Source: Arthrobacter nitroguajacolicus_D (GTDB lineage: Bacteria; Actinomycetota; Actinomycetes; Actinomycetales; Micrococcaceae). From it: a DNA stretch of 64,000 bases. The DNA lies in NCBI RefSeq assembly GCF_031455195.1, contig NZ_JAVDSH010000004.1, positions 400,469 through 464,468 of the forward strand. Direction: 5' to 3'. The translations under genes and the position numbers were made by a program. Shown piece after piece: positions 23,707 to 31,612 of the stretch; position 1 is the first letter of the stretch, and every line of letters starts with the position of its first letter. The notes below the pieces were generated by a model. It worked only from the letters and a program-made list of their open reading frames with translations. It searched no databases and had not been told where the DNA came from.

Positions 23707-25920
23707 TCATCCAGCGGATTCGGAGCCGCTGTGCAGGATGACGAGCTGGCTGGTTGCCCTGGTCATTGCCACATAACGGTCTACGGCGCTTTCGATTCCG
23801 TAGCCCCCGGTTCCCTCGCCGAAGGTTTCGGGATCGATCAAAACGACGAGGTCGAACTCCAGCCCTTTCGACACTTCCGGGGTCAGCCAGCGGACGCGGC
23901 CTTCCTCAAGACCGGCGTTGGATCGTCCTTGTTTACTGATGACGCACGCAGTTCCTTCCGCGTTGGCAGCGAGCCAGGTGTCCAGGACCGAATGGAGCGT
24001 GTCCGCGTGTTGGCAGGTAACAGGAATGCCGGTGCTGCGGACCGAAACCGGCACGTTCGCGTCAGGGAGCACCGCCCTGATCACAGAGGCAGCCTCGGTC
24101 ATGACTTCTTCCGGCGTTCGGTAGTTGATGCGCAGGCCAGCCAGCGTCACGCTGCCCAATCCCACGCGATCCAGCCGCTCCTCCCACGATTCCGCGAACC
24201 CGTGACGTGCCTGGGCCCGGTCTCCCACCACGGTGAAGCTCCGTGACGGGCAGCGAAGAAGAAGCATCCGCCACTCCGCATCGCTGAGCTCCTGGGCCTC
24301 ATCCACCACAATGTGCGCGAACGGCCCCATGAGGACATCCGGATCGCCCGACTCCAGGCCGTCCTGGTCCACTAGTTTGTCCCGCATGTCATCACCGCGG
24401 AGCATGTGCATCTCCATGTTTTCTGAGTCGTCGGCTGCGATCAGGTCTTCGACAACCCGGTCCATCAACTCCCTCTCGGCGGCCAAGGTGACTTTCCGCC
24501 GTCGTCGTCGTTGCGCTGCTTCCGGGTCTCCGAGCCGCTGCCTGGCAGCATCCAACAGCGGCAGGTCCGGTACAGTCCACGCGGCGGGCTCGGGGCGCTG
24601 CAGCGCAGCTACGTCCTCGGCCCGCAGCCAGGGCGCCGAAAAACGAAGGTAGGCCGGGACACTCCAGAGGTCCGCCACCAAACCCCGGTAATCAAGCAGG
24701 GGCCACGCCCGGTTGAAGGCCGCCCGCAGTTCCGCGTTTTGCGATAAGGAGCTTTGAAGCATGCTCTCCGGAACACCGTTCTGGTCCAGCTTGTCCACGA
24801 GGATGGCCATCAAAGCGTCCCAGATATCGTCCCGGGATTCGTTGTGCGGGGTGCCGGGTTCTGCCGCGTCGAAGGCCTCAGCCCAGTCATCTGCGCTTAG
24901 CCAGACGTCCGCAAACGGCGTTTCCACCTGCATTCCTTTCGACGGCGGCTGCTCATGGAAGCGGACGGCTGACTCAATCGCCTTGACCATGCCCACGGAT
25001 GACTTGAGGCGCGCCACCTCCGGGTCCCGTTCCGGCGTGGCGATGGCGCCCTCCGGAACGAGGTCCCGCAGCGTGCACGCCTGGACCCCCTCTTCTCCCA
25101 GGCTGGGGAGGACGTCGGCCACGTACGCCAGGTAGGCCTGATGCGGGCCGACGAGCAGGACCTCACTCTTGCGGTGGTTGCTGCGGTGCCCCAGCCGGGG
25201 GTCCGCATACAGCAGGTAGGCAGCGCGGTGCAGGGCAACCACGGTCTTGCCGGTGCCCGGACCTCCATCAACTACCAGGGCACCCCGTGAACCGGCCCGG
25301 ATGATTGCGTCCTGATCAGTCTGGATGGTGCCCAGTACGTCCCGCATCCGTGGGGAGCGGCTGCTGCCCAGGCTGGCTATGAAGGCAGACTGGTCGTCCA
25401 GGGCATCATTTCCCTGCATGCCCTCTGCCGTGAAGACTTCGTCCCAGTAGTCACTGATCCGGCCCCGGGTCCAGCGGTACCTGCGGCGGCTCAGCAGGTC
25501 CATGGGGTTGGCGTGGGTTGCGCCAAAGAACGGCTCGGCGGCCGGGGAGCGCCAGTCCACCAATAGCCTGCGGCCCTCTCTGTCAGTAAGTCCCAAACGG
25601 CCCACGTAGACGGGCTCCGGGTTGTCCGCGCTGACCATTCGGCCCAGGCAGAGATCCAGGCCGAAGCGGCGAAGTGCCCTGAGCCGGGAAGTCAGTCGGT
25701 GGATCTCCTGGTCGCGATCCAATGCCCGTTGGCCTCGACCGGCCGGTTGTTTGCGGGTTTCCTGAAGTCGTTCCGACAGATCAGCGATGGACTCTGCGAG
25801 GGTCTCAGCGATGGCAGCGAAGTGCTGCTCATCGCCGCCGATCAGCTCTGGGTTGGCCTTTCGGAGAAGGTGCCCTGGCAGGGCGAATACGCTGGATTTC
25901 AGAGGACTGGTTTCGGGCAT
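23707..25920 (-). CDS. helR: HelR-type RNA polymerase-recycling helicase (UvrD-like)
   Basis: The 737-residue SF1 protein has a predicted N-terminal helical arm (about 28-95), Walker A GGPGTGKTVVALHRAAYLL (about 219), Walker B/DEAQ-type IVVDEAQELSDAEW (about 530) and C-terminal motifs GLRINYRTPEEV and SKGLEFDLVVLIDP. This is the HelD/HelR layout, whose members bind RNA polymerase and eject stalled enzyme or rifamycin. A sequence matching the rifamycin-associated element lies 58 bp upstream, which favours HelR over housekeeping HelD. AAGGGAG precedes ATG 25920. It is expected to give rifamycin tolerance, induced by the drug; that is inference from the family and the site. Confidence 0.85.
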   Translation of the reverse strand: MPETSPLKSSVFALPGHLLRKANPELIGGDEQHFAAIAETLAESIADLSERLQETRKQPAGRGQRALDRDQEIHRLTSRLRALRRFGLDLCLGRMVSADNPEPVYVGRLGLTDREGRRLLVDWRSPAAEPFFGATHANPMDLLSRRRYRWTRGRISDYWDEVFTAEGMQGNDALDDQSAFIASLGSSRSPRMRDVLGTIQTDQDAIIRAGSRGALVVDGGPGTGKTVVALHRAAYLLYADPRLGHRSNHRKSEVLLVGPHQAYLAYVADVLPSLGEEGVQACTLRDLVPEGAIATPERDPEVARLKSSVGMVKAIESAVRFHEQPPSKGMQVETPFADVWLSADDWAEAFDAAEPGTPHNESRDDIWDALMAILVDKLDQNGVPESMLQSSLSQNAELRAAFNRAWPLLDYRGLVADLWSVPAYLRFSAPWLRAEDVAALQRPEPAAWTVPDLPLLDAARQRLGDPEAAQRRRRRKVTLAAERELMDRVVEDLIAADDSENMEMHMLRGDDMRDKLVDQDGLESGDPDVLMGPFAHIVVDEAQELSDAEWRMLLLRCPSRSFTVVGDRAQARHGFAESWEERLDRVGLGSVTLAGLRINYRTPEEVMTEAASVIRAVLPDANVPVSVRSTGIPVTCQHADTLHSVLDTWLAANAEGTACVISKQGRSNAGLEEGRVRWLTPEVSKGLEFDLVVLIDPETFGEGTGGYGIESAVDRYVAMTRATSQLVILHSGSESAG

Positions 25921-25977
25921 CCCACGACTCCCTTGTTCTTTGATGATGGGGTTCGTGGGTCAATTGTTCGGCAAGCA

Positions 25978-25999
25978 GGGGGCCTTGCCGCAAGCCCCC
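25978..25999. promoter_or_regulatory. Rifamycin-associated element (RAE)
   Basis: The two arms GGGGGCCTTG and CAAGCCCCC meet at a CCG centre. Read on the minus strand, toward helR, this is the core known in actinobacteria as the RAE, with arms GGGGCTTGC and GCAAGGCCCC. It lies 58 bp upstream of the helR start. The RAE drives rifamycin-inducible expression of resistance genes and helR; the match here is direct, induction in this organism is inferred. Confidence 0.88.
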
Positions 26000-26021
26000 G
26001 GGTGGGTTATACATTGAATAT

Positions 26022-26048
26022 GGAAGGGAATATTTCCCTTCCTTTTTT
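26022..26048 (+). terminator. Intrinsic terminator on the plus strand with no obvious upstream gene
   Basis: GGAAGGGAA and TTCCCTTCC form a perfect 9-bp stem with a TAT loop, followed by TTTTTT on the plus strand. No plus-strand gene lies upstream for more than 3 kb, since helR and its promoter are on the minus strand. It may end a short divergent transcript from the RAE region, or act weakly for the opposite strand. Confidence 0.6.
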
Positions 26049-26200
26049 GTGCCCTGCTTTTCGTTTCAGGCTGCGGATCCCGCCCTCGTACGAACATCTC
26101 CGCGAAGCCACAGCTTCCCGGGCCGCGCCGTCGGTGACCACCAATGACTGGCTAAGTTTGGCGAGGAAGGGGCGGGACTGGGGTGCCACAATCCTTGCGG

Positions 26201-26941
26201 CTACTGGAACACGGTCTGGATCGGACCCCCGCCGGCTGAATCGACGATTGCCTGGGCCACTACGCGGAGCTTGACGTTCCGGTTGCTGGAGGCCTTCTTG
26301 ATGAGTTCCATCGCTTCCACCTGGGTGCAGCGGTTCTGGGCGATGATGATGCCCGTTGCCACGTCAATAACGGTCCGGGACTCCATGGCGGCCCTCAGGT
26401 TGGCCGCGGTTTGGCTGTGTTGCGCGATCAGTACCGCGAGCTGAAGGCCCTTGGATGCCTGTTGAACGTAGTCGTTGGCACGCTGCACGGCGGCCTGGTC
26501 AAAAGCGTTGGGGTGGTCGGCGTACAGGTTCAGGCCGGCCATGGCGATGTTGTCTGATAACGGGAACGGAACAGCCAGGACGGAGCGGACACCGTGATTG
26601 GTGATGTCCTTGTTGTACTCGGGCCAGGTGTTGTCCTTCTCGAAGTCCGGGATGTGAACCTGGGTCCCCTCGCGGCAAGCGTGGAGGCACGGTCCGTCGG
26701 CGTAGGCGTATTGGATTTCGTCGAGCTGCCGGGCGCGTTCACTGCTGCTCGCCACGGTGCCCGCGTTGCGCTGCCGCATGAGGGTGATGCCGCAATACAC
26801 GTCCCTTTCGGGCGTGCTGAACATGGCAGCTGAGTGTCTGGCCAGCTCATCAAGAAAGGCCTCGACGTCAGGAGTGGCAAGCAGCAAGTCCTGAATATCA
26901 GCCACCACGGAGCTCGGCTCGACCAGCTGTGAGTCTTCCAT
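26201..26941 (-). CDS. GAF and ANTAR domain regulator
   Basis: The 246-residue protein has an N-terminal GAF domain (about 20-165; CGITLMRQRNAGTVASSSER, DGPCLHACREG) and a C-terminal ANTAR RNA-binding domain (about 180-235; MESRTVIDVATGIIIAQNR, QVEAMELIKKASSNRNVKLR). ANTAR proteins bind paired hexaloop hairpins in nascent RNA and prevent termination; the GAF domain would sense a ligand or redox state. ATG 26941 is chosen because GGGAG lies 8-12 bases upstream; longer upstream frames are not coding. It is divergent from a SigB/SigF-type sigma gene, so the two are probably one stress-response module. Confidence 0.9.
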   Translation of the reverse strand: MEDSQLVEPSSVVADIQDLLLATPDVEAFLDELARHSAAMFSTPERDVYCGITLMRQRNAGTVASSSERARQLDEIQYAYADGPCLHACREGTQVHIPDFEKDNTWPEYNKDITNHGVRSVLAVPFPLSDNIAMAGLNLYADHPNAFDQAAVQRANDYVQQASKGLQLAVLIAQHSQTAANLRAAMESRTVIDVATGIIIAQNRCTQVEAMELIKKASSNRNVKLRVVAQAIVDSAGGGPIQTVFQ

Positions 26942-27007
26942 GTGGATCTCCCATCCGTGGATGTGGCTACCTTTCGAGACTAACCCCCTGTACCCGTTGA
27001 AAGCTAA

Positions 27008-27025
27008 TAGTAAGTGTGCTTCTCT
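27008..27025. promoter_or_regulatory. Candidate operator half-site, TAGTAAGTGTGCTTCTCT
   Basis: The left half TAGTAA with a 6-base spacer ending in C matches the sites at 7185 and 40722; the right half is degenerate. It lies 55 bp before the sigma factor start and 67 bp before the GAF-ANTAR start, so it could serve both. Low confidence on its own; recurrence is the argument. Confidence 0.35.
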
Positions 27026-27079
27026 TTTTAAGGAGTCTTGCCGTGGGCTTCCCCTCATCCGGTCTAAGGATTGAAGCCC

Positions 27080-27853
27080 ATGCGTCAAGTCCGACCTTTC
27101 GACATCAGCACCAGGCCTCCTGCAGCACCTGAAGGAAGCATCCGCCAGAGCTTTCGGGACAGCCTGGTCCTGGACCATCTCAACCTCGCCAAATCCATTG
27201 CGGCCAGATATTCCGCCCATAGCCACGACCTGGATGATGTCAGGCAGGTCGCATACATGGGCCTCATCAAGGCCTCACGGGGCTATGACGAGTCCAAGGG
27301 CGTGAGTTTTCCTGCCTATGCTGCCCCCACGATTGCCGGGGAGGTCAAGCGGTACCTCCGTGACCATTGCTGGGTTGTCAGGCCACCCCGCACCATCCAG
27401 GACGTTCGGCGCCAGGTGTTGGCCCGGACGGAGGAGCTGACCCAGGTGTTGCAACGCACGCCCTCCCCGGAGGAGGTTGCACAGGATCTTCGGCTCGAAC
27501 CCTGCCAAGTGCGCGAAGCGCTGATGGCCGGAACCAGCAAGCGCCCGGATTCCCTTGACGCTCCCGCGGCAGAAGGCCGTGAGGGGTTGCAAGGTCTCCT
27601 GTCCGCTTTTGGCTGCCCCACTGACCGGCTTGAGGACGTGCTGGCCCTACGGAACGCCATCCGCGGACTGAGCTCGGAGGACCGGCATCTGCTGTACAGG
27701 CGCTACTACCGCGAGGAGACGCAGTCCACCATCGCGGAGGCTTTGGGGATGTCCCAGATGCAGGTTTCACGCAAGCTGTCCAAGATCCTCGTCTCCCTCC
27801 AAACCAGGCTGCTGGACGACGAAGCCCAGCTTCAGGACGGAACCGCGCCTTAG
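27080..27853 (+). CDS. SigB/SigF-type alternative RNA polymerase sigma factor
   Basis: The 257-residue protein has all core sigma-70 regions of the group 3 stress class: region 2 (NLAKSIAARYSAHSHDLDDV, GLIKASRGYDESKGVSFPAY), region 3 (RPPRTIQDVRRQVLARTEEL, PSPEEVAQDLRL) and region 4 (LSSEDRHLLYRRYYREETQS, IAEALGMSQMQVSRKLSKIL). Such factors direct general or osmotic stress regulons. No anti-sigma gene lies beside it, unlike many SigF loci; the divergent partner is instead a GAF-ANTAR protein. ATG 27080 is used because AAGGA lies 9 bases upstream. Confidence 0.92.
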   Translation: MRQVRPFDISTRPPAAPEGSIRQSFRDSLVLDHLNLAKSIAARYSAHSHDLDDVRQVAYMGLIKASRGYDESKGVSFPAYAAPTIAGEVKRYLRDHCWVVRPPRTIQDVRRQVLARTEELTQVLQRTPSPEEVAQDLRLEPCQVREALMAGTSKRPDSLDAPAAEGREGLQGLLSAFGCPTDRLEDVLALRNAIRGLSSEDRHLLYRRYYREETQSTIAEALGMSQMQVSRKLSKILVSLQTRLLDDEAQLQDGTAP

Positions 27854-27868
27854 CCAAACCACTATCAG

Positions 27869-28819
27869 CTAGCAACCCAGGCGTTCCACGGCGTCCAGGA
27901 CATCGCGCACGCTGACCGCGAGGAGTGCGGGGTCGGGGTCGGCTGAGAAGACGTCGCCGCGGCGAAGTTCGACGGCGGTAAGCACTACGTGCGGGCCCGG
28001 CGGCGGACCCCATTCCTCGGCGGGCGCGGGACCAAACAAAACGACAGACGGCCGTTCGTAGGCGGACGCCAAGTGGGCCGCGCCAGTGTCCGCTGAGACC
28101 ACCAGCCGCGCCTCAGCGATGGTGGCCGCAAACTCGGCGAGACCCTGCCGCCCGGCCAGCAGGCCGTCGTCGAGGTTTGCTCCTTTGAGCTTGGCCAGGG
28201 CGGCGGTCTCCTCGGCGCGCCCGCGCTCCGACGCGCCGCCTGTCAGGACAATCCGGTGCCCTGCCGCAGCGAGTTCCACGGCAACGTCGGAAAACCGCTC
28301 CACCGGCCACAACCTGCTGCCGTAAGCCGCCCCCACGTGGATCACTGTGGCGCCGGGGCGCGGCGAGGGAACGGTGGGGCGGTTCAGTCGAAAGTCCAGG
28401 GGATCGGCATCTATCCCATGCCAGGTGAGCAGCCTGGTCCACCGCTCCCGCTCGGCTAACCCGGTTGACCAGGGAGGTCCGTCAAGACCGGGCGACCCGT
28501 GGGCAATCACCCGCCGGGCCTGCAATTCGTCGATCCGCAGGCGGCTTTCCGCCCCGTTTCCGTGCAGGTTAACGGCGATGTCGACCACGCCCCGGGGGAC
28601 CTTCAGCGGATCGTCGAGCCCCGGTGTGGGCAGATGGTGGATGCCCCCAACCAGTTCCAAAGCCTCAGCGATCCAGGCCGGCGCGGCGTACAGGATCCGG
28701 TGTTCGGGGAACGCCTTCCGCAATCCCCTAAGTGCCGGAACCGCGACCAGGAGGTCGCCAAGCTTCAGAGCACGCAGGGCAAGCAACACGGGTTGTTCGG
28801 TGCTATCGACAGTGTCCAT
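27869..28819 (-). CDS. Glycosyltransferase family 9 (heptosyltransferase-like), first copy
   Basis: The 316-residue protein has the GT9 two-Rossmann layout: ALRALKLGDLLVAVPALRGL at the N-terminus, HVGAAYGSRLWPVERFSDVA at the domain boundary, and the C-terminal donor-binding block VVSADTGAAHLASAYERPSV followed by LFGPAPAEEWGPP. GT9 enzymes in Gram-negatives transfer heptose from ADP-heptose to LPS core; in this Gram-positive setting the acceptor must be something else. It is divergent from, and 86 bp away from, the GmhB-led heptose operon, which supports a heptose donor. Confidence 0.85.
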   Translation of the reverse strand: MDTVDSTEQPVLLALRALKLGDLLVAVPALRGLRKAFPEHRILYAAPAWIAEALELVGGIHHLPTPGLDDPLKVPRGVVDIAVNLHGNGAESRLRIDELQARRVIAHGSPGLDGPPWSTGLAERERWTRLLTWHGIDADPLDFRLNRPTVPSPRPGATVIHVGAAYGSRLWPVERFSDVAVELAAAGHRIVLTGGASERGRAEETAALAKLKGANLDDGLLAGRQGLAEFAATIAEARLVVSADTGAAHLASAYERPSVVLFGPAPAEEWGPPPGPHVVLTAVELRRGDVFSADPDPALLAVSVRDVLDAVERLGC

Positions 28820-28905
28820 GGAGGCCTCCCGCTAGGAGTCTAGCCGCATGAAACTTCTCACGGCCGCACTGTTTAGCGTCCGGAGAACTGGGGAACGTTG
28901 CGGGT

Positions 28906-29469
28906 ATGGGAGGAACCGGAACGTTGAAGGCGGTCCTGTTTGACCGCGATGGAACGCTCGTCGTTGACGTGCCATACAACGGCGACCCGCAGCTGGTGCG
29001 GCCCATGGAAAGTGCCCGATCGGCCCTCGAAAGAGTGCGCCGGGAAGGCCTGGCTACGGGCGTGGTGAGCAACCAGTCGGGCATTGCACGTGGGTTGGTG
29101 GGACGTGCCCAGGTGGACGCAGTCAACCAGCGGGTGGAGCAACTCCTGGGCCCGTTCGATGTGTGGCAGATTTGCCCGCACGGACCCGAGGACGGGTGTC
29201 CGTGCCGTAAGCCCGCTCCCGGAATGATCCTCGCCGCGTGTCGCGATCTGGGCATAGAACCATCGGAGGCAGCCTACGTGGGTGACATCGGTGCCGATAT
29301 GGACGCGGCGACGGCGGCTGGGGCCCGCGCCGTGCTGGTACCAACGTCGGTAACCCTCCAGGCGGAGATCGACGCCGCCGCGGTTGTCGCAGGGGACCTG
29401 GCCCAGGCGGTTGAACTGCTTCTCCAAGGGGAACGTTCGGCCACGTCCAGAGAGGATGCTCCTGCATGA
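28906..29469 (+). CDS. gmhB: D-glycero-manno-heptose 1,7-bisphosphate phosphatase-like (GmhB)
   Basis: The 187-residue HAD phosphatase has motif I AVLFDRDGTLVVD, motif II VVSNQSGIARG, the GmhB/HisB-N zinc loop CPHGPEDGCPCRKPAPGM with its cysteines and histidine, and motif IV YVGDIGADMDAA. GmhB removes the 7-phosphate from heptose 1,7-bisphosphate before nucleotidyl transfer; HisB-N is the alternative but no histidine genes are near. It is the first gene of a chain with GT9, two glycosyltransferases, GmhA and HldE. Its stop overlaps the next start in ATGA. Confidence 0.87.
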   Translation: MGGTGTLKAVLFDRDGTLVVDVPYNGDPQLVRPMESARSALERVRREGLATGVVSNQSGIARGLVGRAQVDAVNQRVEQLLGPFDVWQICPHGPEDGCPCRKPAPGMILAACRDLGIEPSEAAYVGDIGADMDAATAAGARAVLVPTSVTLQAEIDAAAVVAGDLAQAVELLLQGERSATSREDAPA

Positions 29470-30554
29470 GCCGGGTCCTGGTGGCCCGACTGGACAGCAT
29501 GGGCGATGTCCTCCTCTCCGGACCTGCCCTGCGCGCTGTAGCGAACGGAAGCCGGCCCGATGGGAGCCGCCCCAATGACGTGGTCCTGCTGTGCGGACCC
29601 GAAGGCGCAAGCGCGGCCGGGATGCTGCCCGGCGTGACCCAAGTACACACCTGGGCCTGTCCTTGGATTGTGAATCCCGCGCCGCCCGCCACGGAAGACA
29701 AGACCAACGCCCTGATCGAGTTCGTCCGCAGTTCCCGCATTGAGGAAGCCCTGATCCTCACGTCCTTCCACCAATCGCCGCTCCCGCTGGCGTTGTTGCT
29801 CCGGTTGGCCGGGGTCGGAAAGATCACGGGGGCTTCCACGGACTACGCCGGTTCGCTGCTGGACGTCCGGCTCAAACCCGGCGAGGACTTCCCCGAAGAC
29901 CAGCCCGAAGCCGTCCGGGCCCTGGCGCTCGCGGACGCCGGAGGGTATGTCCTGCCCAACGGCGACGACGGCAAACTGCGCATCACGCCCAACCCGGACC
30001 CCGACGACGTGGCCCAGGAACTGGCCGACGAAGGCCCGTACATTGTGGTCCACCCTGGCGCGACGGCCCCTGCCCGGGCCTGGCCTGCCCTGCACAACGC
30101 AGCAACCGTGGAACTCCTGGAAGCTTACGGGCACCGGGTGGTGGTCACCGGGGGGCCCGGCGAAACTGCGCTCACGGCAACGGTTGCGGGTCCTTCGGCC
30201 AGGAACCTCGGGGGCGGAACCAACCTGCGCACGCTCGCAACGGTACTGGCGGGCGCCGCCGTCGTTGTTACCGGCAATACCGGCCCCGCCCATCTGGCCG
30301 CCGCGGTGGGAACCCCTGTGGTCTGCCTGTTCGCGCCGGTGGTTCCGGCTATCCGCTGGGCACCGTACGGCGTTCCCATGGAGCTTTTGGGCGACCAGGA
30401 TGCCGCATGCAAGAACACCCGGGCCCGAACCTGTCCAGTACCGGGCCATCCGTGCTTGAGCTCGGTCACCCCGGAGCAGGTCCTGGAGGCTGTCGAACGG
30501 TTGCTGGGGGGCGTGTCGTCGCTCTCCACTCGACGGAAGGTCTGGAAACCATGA
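29466..30554 (+). CDS. Glycosyltransferase family 9 (heptosyltransferase-like), second copy
   Basis: The 362-residue GT9 protein opens RVLVARLDSMGDVLLSGPAL and has VVHPGATAPARAWPALHNA in the hinge region and GAAVVVTGNTGPAHLAAAVG, VVCLFAPVVPAIRWAPYG in the C-terminal nucleotide-sugar domain. The TGNTGPAHLAAA block corresponds to the D-S-G-P-x-H motif of WaaC/WaaF. It starts within the GmhB stop (ATGA at 29466) and ends within the next start (ATGA at 30551), so translation is coupled on both sides. The acceptor is unknown. Confidence 0.87.
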   Translation: MSRVLVARLDSMGDVLLSGPALRAVANGSRPDGSRPNDVVLLCGPEGASAAGMLPGVTQVHTWACPWIVNPAPPATEDKTNALIEFVRSSRIEEALILTSFHQSPLPLALLLRLAGVGKITGASTDYAGSLLDVRLKPGEDFPEDQPEAVRALALADAGGYVLPNGDDGKLRITPNPDPDDVAQELADEGPYIVVHPGATAPARAWPALHNAATVELLEAYGHRVVVTGGPGETALTATVAGPSARNLGGGTNLRTLATVLAGAAVVVTGNTGPAHLAAAVGTPVVCLFAPVVPAIRWAPYGVPMELLGDQDAACKNTRARTCPVPGHPCLSSVTPEQVLEAVERLLGGVSSLSTRRKVWKP

Positions 30555-31612
30555 GGATCCTGGTGTGGCACGTCCACGGCGGCTGGATGGAAGCGTTCGT
30601 CCGGGGCCGGCACGAATACCTCCTGCCCACACTGCCCGACTGCGGCCCGTGGGGTTTGGGGCGCGGTGGACGTGACTGGCCGGTCGCCGCCCAGGAAGTG
30701 GACCTGACAACCCTGGACCCGGACAGTGTGGACGCCGTGGTCCTGCAACGGCCGGAGGAAATCGCGGCCCTCGCCAAGGCGTTGGGCCGCCGCCCGGGAA
30801 TGGACGTTCCTGCGGTCTACCTTGAACACAACACCCCCAAGGGAGATGTCCCCTTTTCGGTCCATCCACTTGCCGACCAAGGCAGCATCCCGGTGGTCCA
30901 CGTGACCCACTTCAACCAGCTCTTCTGGGATACGGGCTCGGCCCCCACTGCGGTGATCGAGCATGGGATTCCGGATCCGGGGCACCTCTACACCGGTGTG
31001 CAGGAGGAAATGGGCGTGGTGGTCAACGAGCCCGTCCGGCGTGGACGGGTCACCGGGACGGACCTGCTTCCCGGCTTCGCCCGGGTTGGACCCTTACGGG
31101 TGTTCGGAATGGGCACGGAAGCTTTGCCGTCGGCTTTGGACCTCGGCAGCCACGGCCTGGGCGGGGATCGACTCCGGATCGCGGGCGACGTTCCAGCCGC
31201 CCGCCTCCACCGGGAACTGGCCAGATGCCGTCTCTACCTGCACCCGTTGCGCTGGACCTCGCTGGGACTTGCCCTGTTGGAGGCGATGCACCTGGGCATG
31301 CCCGTCGTTGCGCTCGCCACTACCGAAGCAGCCCGGGCAGTCCCGCACGGTACCGGCCTGGTGTCCAACGACGTCGACGATCTCCAAAGGTTCGCGCGGC
31401 GCCTCCTGGACGACCCCGATGACGCCTACGCGATCGGCATGAGGGCCCGACAGGCAGCACTCGAACGCTACGGCCTGGGCAAATTCCTCCGGGCCTGGGA
31501 CGAGCTCCTTGCCGATCTCCCCGCCAAACATGGACACCGCCGGCAATCCGGGCATGCACCCGTCAGCCACCACACCCAGGCCAGCCATGACACCGAGAGG
31601 ATGCACCCATGA
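30551..31612 (+). CDS. Glycosyltransferase (GT-B, GT4-like)
   Basis: The 353-residue protein has a GT-B fold: N-terminal acceptor domain (MRILVWHVHGGWMEAFVRGR), VYLEHNTPKGDVPF and a C-terminal donor domain with LYLHPLRWTSLGLALLEAMH, where E-x7-E-like acidic residues bind the nucleotide sugar, then LGMPVVALATTEA. The last 30 residues are His-rich and probably disordered (HRRQSGHAPVSHHTQ). The start overlaps the preceding stop by ATGA and its own stop overlaps the next gene the same way. It probably extends the same glycan as the GT9 proteins. Confidence 0.83.
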   Translation: MRILVWHVHGGWMEAFVRGRHEYLLPTLPDCGPWGLGRGGRDWPVAAQEVDLTTLDPDSVDAVVLQRPEEIAALAKALGRRPGMDVPAVYLEHNTPKGDVPFSVHPLADQGSIPVVHVTHFNQLFWDTGSAPTAVIEHGIPDPGHLYTGVQEEMGVVVNEPVRRGRVTGTDLLPGFARVGPLRVFGMGTEALPSALDLGSHGLGGDRLRIAGDVPAARLHRELARCRLYLHPLRWTSLGLALLEAMHLGMPVVALATTEAARAVPHGTGLVSNDVDDLQRFARRLLDDPDDAYAIGMRARQAALERYGLGKFLRAWDELLADLPAKHGHRRQSGHAPVSHHTQASHDTERMHP

